A DNA stretch of 64,000 nt, from the NCBI GenBank assembly GCA_026826555.1, contig JAKSZT010054304.1, positions 34,837,424-34,901,423 on the forward strand. The letters run 5' to 3'. This document shows, in pieces, positions 34,603 through 45,728 of the stretch. Made by a program: the position numbers and the translations under genes. The notes under the pieces were generated by a model, which did no database searches, was not told the origin of the DNA, and saw only the letters and a program-made list of their open reading frames with translations. Within the stretch, counting starts at the first letter, position 1, and each line of letters starts with the position of its first letter. Origin of the DNA: Tolypeutes matacus. Taxonomy: Eukaryota; Chordata; Mammalia; Cingulata; Chlamyphoridae.

Positions 34603-34766
34603 ATACTTACCTGGTAAGGGAGCTACCATAATCACGAAGGTGGTTTTCCCAGGGTGAGACTTATCTATTGTACTCTGGATTTGCTAACCCCTACGATTTC
34701 CCCACATGTGGGAAACTCGACTGCATAATTTGTGGTAGTGGGGGACTATGTTCCTGCTCTGCCCTA
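34603..34766 (+). pseudogene. RNU1 pseudogene: U1 snRNA retropseudogene (full length)
   Basis: A full 164-nt U1 copy in sense, starting 'atacttacctgg'. The stem-loop I region ('atcacgaaggtggtttt') and Sm-site area ('ataatttgtggtagtggg') are present. Its 3' end is more degraded ('tgttcctgctctgcccta'). An A-run follows at about 34770-34780. The flanks carry an imperfect 11-bp duplication: 'ctttttattaa' at 34591-34601 and 'ctttttatcaa' at 34787-34797. It sits just beyond the 5' end of the old L1. No snRNA promoter is visible upstream, only L1-derived DNA. Confidence 0.93.
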
Positions 34767-34797
34767 CTTAAAAAAAAAAACAAAACCTTTTTATCAA

Positions 34798-36063
34798 TAG
34801 CTATGTGGAAAAGGTAATAAAAAATTTTAATTGTGTCATAGAAAGGCAGGAGAATAATAGGAAATTAGCTTCTTAAATAACTGCACCCAAATATTATTGT
34901 TTAATAGACTACACATTATGGAATCATACTTTTAATTTAAAATTCTTCAGAATATGATACATTTCACTTATAGGAATTATCAATAGAACAAGATAATGAA
35001 ATTCTTTTAATAGTCATAGATTTTGATTATAAAATCTTCATTTGTTTTAATTTGAAATTCAGTTGTTTTGACTATAGACGGTCCTTCTCTTTGAATGTTA
35101 GAATGCTTTCTCATTGTACCAATTCAATCAATGTTAATGTTTCTCTTTAAGGGCTTGTGGTACTGTACTAGTGCTAAGGGACTGTAGAATGAAGTGTTCA
35201 TATCCTTAAACAGTTAATCAAAATTTTGAGAACCTATATGGAGAACCGAACTGGGGATGTGGCCAAAGCAAGTCAGTGATAGAGCTAGAAGCTGGTGATG
35301 AAAACAATTATTTAGCTGCTAATATTGTGAATAGATGAAATCAAGGGCAAAATTCAAGACAGAAGAGAGACAAAAGTTAGAGAAGGGAAAATTTGGATTT
35401 CTGAAAGGTTTTCTGTGGGGGGAGGGTACAGAAACCAAAGCCTGCTCAAAGAAATTAAAAACAAAACTTTGCTGTGATATTTTGAAGGCCTACTATGCAT
35501 TTGGAATCTCATAGGCCAAGGCTTTATTCAGGGAATCACAGTACTGTTAATGTCTTCAATATGTGCCATTGACTGGTTAAGAAAACCTCACAACACTGGT
35601 TTGCTTTTTTTTTGAGAAGCCTATCCCTGGGAGATAAGATCTCACCTTCTATCTGTACTAAATAACAAAAATACCATTTTCCTGGCTTCCTACCCCTGCT
35701 CTGTATCCAGGGACTCATTTAAGTTGTGTTTCATGAAAGTTCCAAAACATTTTGAAAACTACCTTTCAAAAAAAAAAAAAAGATTTAGGGTTCCAAAATT
35801 TTCAATTATAACCTGTTCAAGTACAGTGTGCATTATCTTTAGACAAAATAAAAGAACATGGTCAGGTTACATTTTATTTTTCTCTTCTCTGACAAATGTT
35901 TAAAAATTTAGAGCCCTTATTTAGTAAGAGTGATAACAGTGCTTTATTAACTAAAATAAGGGTTTTTTCTTTAAAGAAAAGTTCACTGAAATTACTATTA
36001 TACCAGGCACTTTTCTTGGTTCTTTATGAATATGTAAAATCTTCAATATTACACAATAACAAG
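34798..36063. other. unassigned, no feature seen
   Basis: About 1.25 kb of AT-rich DNA. A string near 35260-35300 could be a MIR tail but is too short to call. The frame at 35896-36246 (116 codons) crosses into the LTR and has no recognisable content. Confidence 0.5.
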
Positions 36064-36441
36064 TATTTTAGTTTCCCAGTTGCTAGAACAAATATTATAC
36101 AAGGGGTTGACTTAATGACAAGAATTTATTGCTCACAGTTTCAGAGGCTAGTATGCCTGCTTCCTCCAGGGGCACATGGTGATGCATGTGGTGGCATCGT
36201 CTTTCTCTTTTGGGTTATGTTGACTTCTAGCTTCTTGCTTCTCTGATAGTGTCTCTGTGTCAAATTTCCTTTGCTAATAAAGACTTTGGCTATATTGGAT
36301 TAATGCCCATGCCATTCAGTTTGGACACAACTAAACTAATAACATTTTCAAAAGTTCTATTTACAAATGGGTTCACACCCCACAAGATGAGGGATTGAGA
36401 CCTTAAAAATGCTTTCTGTGGGGGACATGATTCAATCCACA
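36064..36441 (-). mobile_element. MaLR/ERVL-like solo LTR
   Basis: Antisense LTR. It opens 'tattttagtttcccagttgc', has 'gacaagaatttattgctcac', 'tttctatttacaaatggg'-like text near 36355, and ends 'gattcaatccaca'. This parallels the antisense LTRs at 49163 and 52227. No convincing 5-bp duplication remains. Confidence 0.75.
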
Positions 36442-36680
36442 ATAGTAGGCTTAGTTGATTAGCCCAAGAAATGCAATCTTCAATTGAACATTTGAAGTAT
36501 ATAAACTGGTCCATAAAAATTCATTTTCATCTGAAATTTTGAAAACTGTACTGATGCAAAATACAATATCTTTATTGAAGTCAACTTCAAAAAGAACTTA
36601 GCTACATGCTATTATTCAATATTTTGTTTGTGAAGTTTTGAGTGGGAACAATATAGGAATTTTTCTTCTGGAGAATACCT

Positions 36681-36740
36681 GTCTGTCCGTCCGTCCGTCC
36701 ATCCATCCATCCATCCATCCATCCATCCATCCATCCATCC
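36681..36740. repeat. (CCGT)n/(CCAT)n microsatellite
   Basis: Tetranucleotide array that switches from 'gtcc' to 'atcc' units part-way. It sits at the tail of an antisense L2, whose TGAATG-type end is a likely seed. Confidence 0.95.
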
Positions 36741-36850
36741 AATATTCATTTAACAAGTATTATTGAGTGCTTGTGATGTCTGGTACATTATGTTATACAC
36801 TGATTTTACAAAGGTTATTAAGATACTCTTATCTCGATTCACAAAATGTT
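36741..36850 (-). mobile_element. L2 3' terminus fragment
   Basis: 'atattcatttaacaagtatt' and 'attgagtgcttgtgatgtct' match the reversed end of L2. Confidence 0.6.
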
Positions 36851-37166
36851 TATATGCTGATTTGCAATTTGATATAGAAAACTCTTCAGCTGAAACTAGA
36901 AAGTAATGATGTCTTGTTTTCAGCATAAAAAGCCATAAAAATTGTCAATGGATTGCAACTTCCATAGTGACAACCATAAGGTATATAGCCCTTGTTCCAG
37001 AAATGTTAAATACAATAAATTTGTCTATATGTATATGTGTATAGATATCTGTGCATGTGACATGGAATGAATAAGAGGTAAGAGATGTGTCTTAAACTTT
37101 ATTCATAATTTAAAAAGTTAATTAAAAAAAAACTAAAAGCAAAGTTATATTTTAAGCTAAATATAT
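36851..37166. other. unassigned, no feature seen
   Basis: About 0.3 kb without a recognised element. Confidence 0.5.
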
Positions 37167-37174
37167 ACTCACAG

Positions 37175-38043
37175 CAGTGGTGTGCTGGAGCTGGCTTGAA
37201 CTAGATCATGGAAGGTGGCTTGTACCTGCTGCTAAGAGCTGTTTGTTAAATTTTAAGGAATTTTGTGGGCTGGTTGCTAAGCACAATCAATATTAAATTA
37301 CAAATTTACAATGAAATCAGTCATATTAAAAAAGGTAATCAAAACTTGAAATTCCTCACCACTTAACTATTTTATCACATTTTATTTTTCTTTATGCTTT
37401 TGAGCTTATTAACATATATGGCATCTGTTTGGTGGAGAAATTTTATTAAACTGTGCTACTGTGCAACTCTCAGCAACCCTTTCTTGAGGGAGATCAGGGT
37501 GGTAACTTGAAATCAGCCTTGGGAGTATTCATACTTCAGAAATAGGCAAACATTACAAATCATGCCCTTTGTCCCTTCACAGACTTTAAAAGGCACTTGT
37601 TCATTGATGTAGATACAGTGGCCGCTGGAGGCTCTGGAGGCAGAGAGAGGGAAAAACAGGTGTAATACAGGGGCTTTTTTGGAACTTGGGAATTGTCTTG
37701 AATGACATTGCAATGACAGATATAGGCCAATATATATCTTCCCATAACCTGCAGAACTGTGTGGGAGAGTGTAGACTACAATGTGAACTATGGTCCATGC
37801 TCAGTGGTAATGTCCCAGGATACGTTTATCAATTGCAATGAAAGTGCCACACTAATGAAGGATGTTGTTTATGTGGGAGGGAATGGGAGGCGTGGGGGGC
37901 GGGGCATATGGGAATCCCTATATTTTTTGTATAACATTTATGTAACCTAAGTATCTTTAAAAAAATAAAAATATATATATTAAAAAAATTTTAAAAACAA
38001 ACAAACGAAAGGCAGTTGTTAACCATTTACCAGCACACCACCG
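37175..38043. mobile_element. hAT transposon split by an L1 tail
   Basis: Left terminus 'cagtggtgtgctgg' and right terminus 'ccagcacaccaccg' (38030-38043) form a terminal inverted repeat with one mismatch. The 8-bp flanks are 'actcacag' (37167-37174) and 'actcacat' (38044-38051). The native element covers 37175-37601 and 38021-38043, about 450 bp. It has no transposase remnant, so it is a non-autonomous copy. Confidence 0.82.
37602..38007 (+). mobile_element. 5'-truncated L1 3' UTR tail in hAT element
   Basis: About 400 bp of L1 3' UTR in sense ('tcattgatgtagatacagtg' to 'taacctaagtatc' plus an A-rich tail), matching 48120-48490. Target duplication: 'aaaaggcacttgtt' at 37588-37601 and 'aaaggcagttgtt' at 38008-38020, with one mismatch. 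It contains a short GC-rich patch 'cgtggggggcgggg'. Confidence 0.85.
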
Positions 38044-38051
38044 ACTCACAT

Positions 38052-38852
38052 GCAATGCACACCCCTCTCTTTGTTTTGTTTCAAAGTAGAGTTGCAACCT
38101 ATTAACATTCATTTTCTCTTAGTCCAGATTTGTCATTTCTCACCTTGTAGGACTTGAATGAAGCAGATGGCAAATCTGGGAACTAATTAATCACTCTTCT
38201 TGCAGTTGTAGTTTGTTTTTAAGGGAGCTAATGTAGCACACTGCTCAGACTACATCTTCCCTAGTTAAGCCATGCACATAAAAAATTTACCTTGTCTAAA
38301 GTCATGGCAGTGAAGAAAACACGTGAACCTAGAATTAAACTGGCACAAAAAAGCTTGCTTATTGTTCTGTCAATTGTCAAGTTCCTTGTAAAGACATGGA
38401 ATGTCCTTGTGCTTTGTCACTATAAGAGCAAGTTAGGAGTAGTCTTTCAGTAATTTAGCATTTGGGGGACAAATCTATTTCTGTAATAATTCATTGAATG
38501 GAAAGCATAATGGGTCCAAGTTGTAGTACATGAAAGCAAAACTGTGAATATTTCATATATATTGTAAGACTAAGTGCTATGTATTATTATTATTATTTTT
38601 GTATTTAGTAGTTAATAACTCTTAGTAGTTATTACTTCACATTTATAGGGCCCTGAAAATTTTTTCATTGTGGAAAAGAAGAGAAGGCTAAGTTAGCTTA
38701 GAATCTTGAAACAGCAAATCAAAAAAAAATATGGAAAAGGAATAAAATGATATTTAAGTAGATAAAGCAGCTTTGTGGCAGATGACAATTAGCCAAAAAA
38801 ATCTTTTACAGAATTATATTTATCTGTGTACATATTTATCTACCTAGATCAG
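38052..38852. other. unassigned, no clear feature
   Basis: About 0.8 kb. 'ctgctcagactacatcttcc' near 38242 resembles an old mammalian repeat that I cannot name. A small (TAT)n sits near 38583-38600. Confidence 0.45.
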
Positions 38853-39057
38853 AGGTTGGCAAAGTCTTTCTGTAACGGGCCAGACAGTAACATTTTAGGC
38901 TTTGAGGACCATAGAGTCTCTGTCAAAACTGTTCAACTCTGCCATTGTAGTGTGAAAGCAGCCAGAGACAAAAAGTAAAAGATGAGAATGGCTGTCTTCC
39001 CATAATCTCTTATGGGGGTAGGATTTGGCTAAGGGGCAATAATTGCCATGCCTTGAT
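38853..39057 (+). mobile_element. Short hAT element (Charlie-type)
   Basis: The 5' end 'cagaggttggcaaagtcttt', then 'ctgtaacgggccagacagta', 'attttaggctttgaggacca' and 'caactctgccattgtagtgt', follows a common mammalian non-autonomous hAT. The end near 'attgccatgccttg' would pair with the start. Its target duplication is not clear. Confidence 0.75.
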
Positions 39058-39364
39058 CTCTAAGTAGAGATTTGGTAATTATCCCAGCTATTTTGTTCAA
39101 AACAAACATTCTTCTTTAAGATCTGAATTGTTTGATTAGGAGGTCTGCTTTGATCACATTAATTGGGAAATTCCAAAACTTCACTTTATTTTCACTGTGG
39201 AGACTGACAAGTGGTAAGGAAATAAGGATGCATCTTCACTGTTAGGTATGGACTCAGACAATTTTCTAATATTTTCCTCAATTATCTACAGGTTCAACTT
39301 TCTGCTTTAGTTTTCACATTTAGAGATGCAATGCGAACTTGCTAGCCATAAGATATGAGAATGG
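39058..39364. other. unassigned, no feature seen
   Basis: Left flank of the large L1. No element or gene recognised. Confidence 0.5.
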
Positions 39365-39925
39365 GGAGGTGACTTCGGGAGAATGGTGCTGAAGTAAGTA
39401 GGCAGCACAAACACACACACACACACACAAAGCAGAGAGAAGGCAGGGGCCTTTCTAAAGGAGCTGCTTTGGATATATATAGAACTGAAAGGTGCTCTGA
39501 GTCATCTAGGAGGGTACTGGAAAGATAAAGAAGCCAAAGGAAAACTGTGAGTTGCTCACCCCTACAGCTGGAAATGGCACATATACCCCAGTCTCGGGGC
39601 AGGTAGCCTCGGTAGATCCCCTGGATCGTACGGACTGGGAGGCAGCATTCCCTGAGAGGAAGAAGGGTCTGACAGAGAGTGGAGAGTGGTTTCTTTGGGG
39701 TGAGTTTGGACAGTTGAACCCCCGTTGAATCTCAGAAGGGACCCCAATCCAACAGGGAGAGAGGAGGTGGGGATCTGCTCAGGCAGGCTATTATGCCCAG
39801 TTGCCCACCAGGGGAGAGATAAGAACTAGATTAGAGAGGGGATGGGGGGGACAGGTGCCTAATCAGAAGGACTCTAGCAAACTGTAGAAGTCTAAAATGT
39901 CTGGGGGGAAGGGGGTAGATAGCTG

Positions 39926-39999
39926 GGAGACAATTTAGCTCAGTATAGAAATGTCCACCTTGCATATACAAGGCCTTTGGTTCCAGTCCTGGGTCTCCA
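39926..39999 (+). ncRNA. tRNA-Ala-like sequence in L1 5' UTR
   Basis: A 74-nt tRNA-shaped sequence. The acceptor strands 'ggagac' and 'gtctcc' pair with a discriminator A at 39999. An A-box-like 'tagctcagtat' lies at 39936-39946 and a B-box-like 'ggttccagtcc' at 39979-39989. The anticodon-loop position reads TGC (39961-39963), as in tRNA-Ala(TGC). There is no A-tail or target duplication, unlike the SINEs. It may be a captured tRNA/SINE head within the L1 promoter region or an older insertion. I do not claim it makes a tRNA. Confidence 0.55.
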
Positions 40000-40261
40000 T
40001 AGGGAAGTTTTCAAGAAAGTGATCCACCACTGAGTTATCAGGCATCCAGCTGATATCTTATGACAGGGAACTTATAGACATTCTTCTTGTTTTAGGCTTT
40101 CTTTGATCTGTTATTTCTTTTAAAAAGTTTCCTTTTTTTTTTCTTTTCCTTATTTTACTCACTAAAACCCAGTACATCACCTGGAGAGAGCAGGCTGCAT
40201 GGTGATTGATTGATGAACACCAGAAGCCTGAGAAGCTCCTTAGGGGCTTAAGAGGGAAGGC

Positions 40262-40795
40262 TGTTTTTCCCTGGGTTTTTTAATTTTTATTTTTATTTGC
40301 TCTGTTTTGTTTCTTGTTTGTTGTGTTTCCCTTTTCTTTGTTCTCCCCCTTTTTTCTTTTACCAGTTATTTCTACCTTCATTATTTCTCTTCTTTCCTTC
40401 ATTTTTCTATCTTCTGTTTTCTGTTATTTTTCTTTCATTCTACCTCTTTTTGTTTGGTCTTCAATTAAAAAAAATTCTCTCACTCTTTTTTTTTTTCTGT
40501 TTTATTTCTTTTTTCCTTTTTTTCCTTCTTTTTTCCTTTTTCTTTTTCTCTCTTCTCATCATTTTGGCATTTTTATTCATTCTATATATTTTTCTCTATT
40601 TTGTTTCTCATTTCATTTTTTCTATTCCACCTTTTTATTCTTATTCCTCTGTACTTCTTATGATGTTTTACTCATGTTAATTATTTATTTTCATAGGTCT
40701 TGTACAGCTCCTCTTCTACCTTTTCTTGTTATTATTACTTTATTATTTTTTTCTTCTTGTCTCCTTCCTTTTCTCTGGTACTAATTTTTTTTCCC
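40262..40795 (+). repeat. Long polypyrimidine tract in L1 5' UTR
   Basis: About 530 bp dominated by T and C on the coding strand, with short 'tttctttt'-type units, between the 5' UTR and ORF1. The 127- and 156-codon Phe/Leu/Ser frames across it are low-complexity artefacts. Confidence 0.9.
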
Positions 40796-40989
40796 AAGGG
40801 AATTTAGACAACAGCAAGGAAATAGAGTAAGAGGAACAAAGTGTCAAAGTGAAACCTTACCACACACACAAAAACAACAACAAAATAAAACCCTGGAATA
40901 AAAAGAGAAGCCAACCAACCAAATAAACCTGTCAAGATAAAAGTTGCCTAGACACCACCAAAAAATTACAAGCCATACCAAGAAACAGG

Positions 40990-41790
40990 AAGGATATAGG
41001 GAACATGGAACAACTAATCAGAGATACTCAAACAAATACCATGAATCAGTTTAATGAAATGAAGGAAGAGATTAAGGATATTAAGAAAACACTGGGAGAA
41101 CATGCCAAAGAAATTGTAAACATACATAAAAATATAATGTATATGTTGGTGATGAATGACACAATGCAAGAAATCAAAAATACAATGGAAGCACATAACA
41201 GCAGATTTGAACAAGCAGAGGAAAGAATCAGCAATGTGGATGTACATCTGAAATCAGACAGATAGTAGAACAGACAGATAAAAAGATAGGAAAAAATCCA
41301 GCAGGGACTTAGGGACTTGAATGACAACATGAAACAGACAAACATAAGCGTTATAGAAATGCCAGAGGAGAAGAGAAGGGAAATGGGACAGAAGGCGTGT
41401 TAAAGAAAATAATGGCTGAAAATTTCCCAACTCTATTGAGAGGCATGTCCAGGAAGCACAACACACCCCAAACAGTATAAATCCTAACAGACCTAACCAA
41501 GACATATACTTGTCAAATTGTCCAATTCTCAAGACAAAGAGAGAATACTGAAAGCAGCAAAAGAAAAGCGATCCATCACATACAAGGGAAACTTGATTAA
41601 GATTATGTGCTGATTTCTCATCTGAAACCATGGAAGCAAGAAGGCAGTGGTATGACATAGTTAAGGTGTTAAAAAAAAAAAAAATCTTCCAGTCAAAAAT
41701 TCTCTATCCCACAAAGCTGGCTTTCAAAAATGAGGGAGAGTTCAAAATATTCACAAACAGAATTTAAGAGTTTGTCTTGAACCTGCCCTT
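40990..41790 (+). pseudogene. L1 ORF1 remnant
   Basis: L1 ORF1 protein is an RNA-binding trimer that packages L1 RNA. An open piece at 41005-41265 (86 codons) is the coiled-coil part, with heptad-like charged and hydrophobic spacing (NQFNEMKEEIKDIKKTLGEH). Downstream, in broken frames, the RNA-binding and C-terminal domain is readable near 41405-41790 ('MAENFPTLL', 'YPTKLAFKNEGEFK'). There are several stops, for example just after 41265. It is shorter than the roughly 1 kb of human ORF1. Minus-strand frames (77-134 codons) over it are shadows. Confidence 0.85.
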
Positions 41791-41944
41791 CAAGAAATAC
41801 TAAAGGGAATTCTGCATGTTGAAAGGAAAAAACAGGAGAGAGAGAGAGTTGGAAGAGAGTGTAAGAATAACTAAAAAAGATAAAAAGATAAATAAAAACA
41901 ACGTATGGCATACATAAACCTATAGAAAATATGGTTAATGTAAG

Positions 41945-44900
41945 AATTCCTTGACAGAACTAACATTGAATATTAATGGCTTAAACTCTCCAATCAAGAG
42001 GCACAGATTGGCAGAAAGGGTAAGGAAATATGACCCATCTATATGCTCTCCACAAGAAACTCACTTTAGACCCAGGGGCACAAGGACGCTGAAATGAATG
42101 GTTGGAAAACAATTTTTACATGCAAACAATAACCAAAAAAGGGCAAGAATAGCTATAGTAATAATGGACAAAATAGACTTTAAATGCAAAATTATTGTAA
42201 GAGACAAAGAAGGCCACTACATATTAATAAAAGGGGAAATCTATCAAGAAGAAATAACAATTATAAACCTTCATTCACCTAACCAGGGCACCTCAAAAAC
42301 ATGAGGCAAACATTGAAAAAACTAGGTGGAGAAATAGATGACTCTACAATTATAGTGGGGGACTTTAATACACCATTATCACTATTAAACAGAACATCTC
42401 TACTAAGAATCAATAAAGAAACAAAGCCTTAAATAATAAATTACAGGATACTAATAGATATATACAGAACATTAAACCCAAATAACAGAGAGATATACAT
42501 GCTTCTCAAGTGCACATGGATCATTCTCCAGGAGAGACCACATGCTAGGCCACAGAACAACTCTCAATGAATTCAGAAAGATTGAGATTATACAAAGTAA
42601 TTTCTCTGACCACAATGGAATGAAGCTGGAAATCAGTAAGACACAGAGAAGCAGATTAGGCAAACATCACACTCTTAGACAACCAGTGGGTCAAGGAGGA
42701 AATTGCAAAAGAAATCAGTAACTACCTTGATATGAATGAAAATGACAACACAACATATTAAAACCTACAGGATGCAGCAAAAGCTGTACTGAGAGGGAAA
42801 TCTGTAGCCATAAATGCCTCTATTAAAAAAGAATAAGCTGCATACCTGGAGGAATTAGAAAAAGAACAACAAACTAACCTCAAAGGAAGTAGAAAGAAGG
42901 AAATAACAAAGATTAGAGCAGAACTAAACGAAATTGAAAATAAGAAAACACTAGAAAAAATTTAACTAAACCAAAATCTGGTTCTTTGAGAATATTAGTA
43001 AAATTGACAAACCCTCAGCTAGACTAACAAAGAAAAAAAGCAAGAAGATTCAAATATAAAATAAGAAATGAGGAAGGGGATATCACAACTGATCCCCCAG
43101 AAATAAAGAGTATCATAAGAGGATAGTTTGAAAAATTATATGCCAACAAGATGGATAATTTAGAGGAAATAGACAAATTCCTAAAAGCACACAAGCAGCC
43201 TACATTGATGAAAGAAGAAATTGATGAACTCAACAGACCAATCACAAGTAATAAGATTGAATTAGTCATCAAAAACCTCCCAATTAAGAAGAGCCCAGGA
43301 CTAGATGGCTTCACAGGTGAATTCTACCAAATATTCTGGAAAGAACTAACACCAATCTTGCTTAAACACTTCTAAAAAATATAAGTGGAGGGAACATTGC
43401 CTAATTCATTCTATGATGCCAACATCACACTAATGCCAATGCCAAAGAAGCCATGAGAAAGGAAAACTATAGAACAATCATTCTAATGAACCTAGATGCT
43501 AAAATCCTCAACAAACAAACAAACAAACAAACAAACAAACAAACAAACAAAACTTGCTAATCATATTCAACAACACACCAAATGAATTATACACCATGAT
43601 CAAGTGGATTTCACCCCTGGTATGCAAGGATGGTTCAACATAAGAAAATCTATCAATGTAATACACCACAGAAACAGAAAAAAATCACATGATCATCTCC
43701 ATAGATGCCAAAAAGCATTTGACAAAATACAGCACCCTTTTCTGATAAAAAACACTTCAAAATATAGAAATAGAAGGAAACTTCTTCAACATGATAAAGG
43801 ACATATATGAAAAAACCCATAACTAACATCATACTCAAAGGTGAAAGTCTAAAAGCTTTCCTTCCAAGAACTGGAACAAGACAAGGATGCCCACTGTAAC
43901 TGGTCTTATTTAACATTGCGTTAGAAGTACTTGCTCAAGCACTTATGCAAGAAAAAGATATAAAAGGCATCCAAATTGTAAAGGAAGAGATAAAAATTTC
44001 ACTATTTGCAAATATATGATCCTATATCTCAAAAGCCCTGAGGAAACAACATCAAAGCTTCTAAAGCTTATAAACGAGTTCAGTAAAGTGGCAGGTTATA
44101 AGATTAATGTGCAAAAATCAGCAACATTTCTGTACACCGATAATGAGCAATCTGAGAAGGAAATCAAGAAAAAAAATCCCATTTACAATAGCAACTAAAA
44201 GAGTCAAATATCTAGGAATAAATTTAACTAAAGATGTAAATAACTTGTATGCAGAAAACTACACAACACTGTCAAAGGAAATCAAAGAAGACCTAAATAA
44301 ATGGAAGAATATTCCCTGTTCATGGATAGGAAGACAAAATTTCATTAAAATGTCTATCCTACCCAAATTGATTTACAGATTTAATGCAATCCCAATAAAA
44401 ATTGCCACAGCAGTTTTTACTGAATTGGAAAAGCTAACTATGAAGTTTATTTGGAAAGGCAAGAGGCCCCAAATAGCCAAAGACATATTGAAAAAGAAAA
44501 CAAAATCAGAAGAATCATACTACCTGACTTTAAAACATACAACAAACCTACAGTGGTCAAAATTGCATGATATTGGCAAAAGGATAGACATTCAGACCAA
44601 TGGAACCAAATTGGGAGTTTCGATATAGATCCTCACATATACAGTCAACTGATAGGCCACCAAGCACATTCAACAAATGGTGCATGGAGAACTGCATATA
44701 CGTATCCAAAAGATTGAGAGGGTAACACCATCTCACACCTTATCCACAAATTAACTCAAGATGGATCAAAGATCTAAATATAAAAGCCAAGACCATAAAG
44801 ATCTTGGAAGACAATGTAGGAAAGCATCTGCAAGATCTTCTATTAGGAAATGGTTTCATGAACTTTGCACCCAAAGCACGAGTAATGAAAGAAAAAGCAG

Positions 44901-45728
44901 ATAAATGGGATCACCTCAAAATTAAAAACTTTTGCACCTCAAAGGAGTTTTTCAAGAAAGTGAAAAGTTAGTTTACTCAATGGGAGAAAATATTGGTAAC
45001 CATATATCTGATAGGGACCTAATATCCAGTATATATAAAGAAATCCTATACCTAGAAAATAAAGACAAACAACCCATTTTAAAAATGGGTAAGTGATTTG
45101 AATAGACACTTCTCCAAAGAAGAAATACAAATGTCTAAATAGCACATGAAAAGATGCTCAGCATCACTAGCTATCAGGGAAATGCAAATCAAAACTACAA
45201 TGAGATATCATCTTACACCCACTAGACTGGCAGTTTTTAAAATAACAGAAGACTACAAGTGCTGGAGAGGATGTGGAGGAAGGGGAACCCTTTTCCACTG
45301 CTGGTGGGAATGCATAATGGTGCAACCATTTTAGAGGACAATCTGGTGGTTCCTCAGAAAGCTAACTATAGAGCTACCATATTATCCAGAAATCCCACTA
45401 CTGGGTATATACCCAGAAGAATTGAAAGCAGGAACAGAAACAGATATATGCACACCAATGTTCATAGTAGCATTATTCATTATTGCCCAAAGTTGTAAAC
45501 AACCCAAATGTCCATCAACAGATGAATGGATAAATAAACTCTGGTATATACATACAATGGAATATTACGCAGCTGTAGGAAGGAATGCAGTATTAACACA
45601 TGGGATAACATGGATGAACCTTGAAGACCTTATATTGAATGAAGCAAGTCAGGCACTGAAGGACAAATATTACATGACCTCAATGATACAAATTAAGCAA
45701 ATTGAGCAGACTCACAGAGCTAGACTCT
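41945..45728 (+). pseudogene. L1 ORF2 remnant (EN, RT, CCHC), inactive
   Basis: ORF2 normally supplies endonuclease and reverse transcriptase. Domains in order: endonuclease from about 41950 (LNINGLNSPIKR, CSPQETHF keeps the catalytic-type Glu, then stops); RT fingers at 43151-43375 (SPGLDGFTGEFYQ); palm at 43604-43810 ([14 protein letters not shown]). The FADD active site near 44001-44023 is destroyed by a small deletion ('ctatttgcaaatatatgatc') that shifts the frame. The C-terminal part is open at 44107-44628. The CCHC region is at 45265-45330 ([18 protein letters not shown]). The final piece runs 45422-45730. It also carries an (AAAC)n expansion at 43510-43551. Confidence 0.92.
43510..43551. 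repeat. (AAAC)n microsatellite in L1 ORF2
   Basis: About ten 'aaac' units inside the RT coding remnant, probably grown from a short A-rich codon run after the L1 died. Confidence 0.95.

Noticed and set aside
40297..40784. Plus-strand frames of 127 and 156 codons
   Set aside because: Phe/Leu/Ser-only translation of a pyrimidine tract in an L1 5' UTR; both frames overlap each other and lack any domain.
43510..43551. Direct-repeat arrays as CRISPR
   Set aside because: The tetranucleotide and GATA/CCAT arrays lack spacers; the genome is mammalian.
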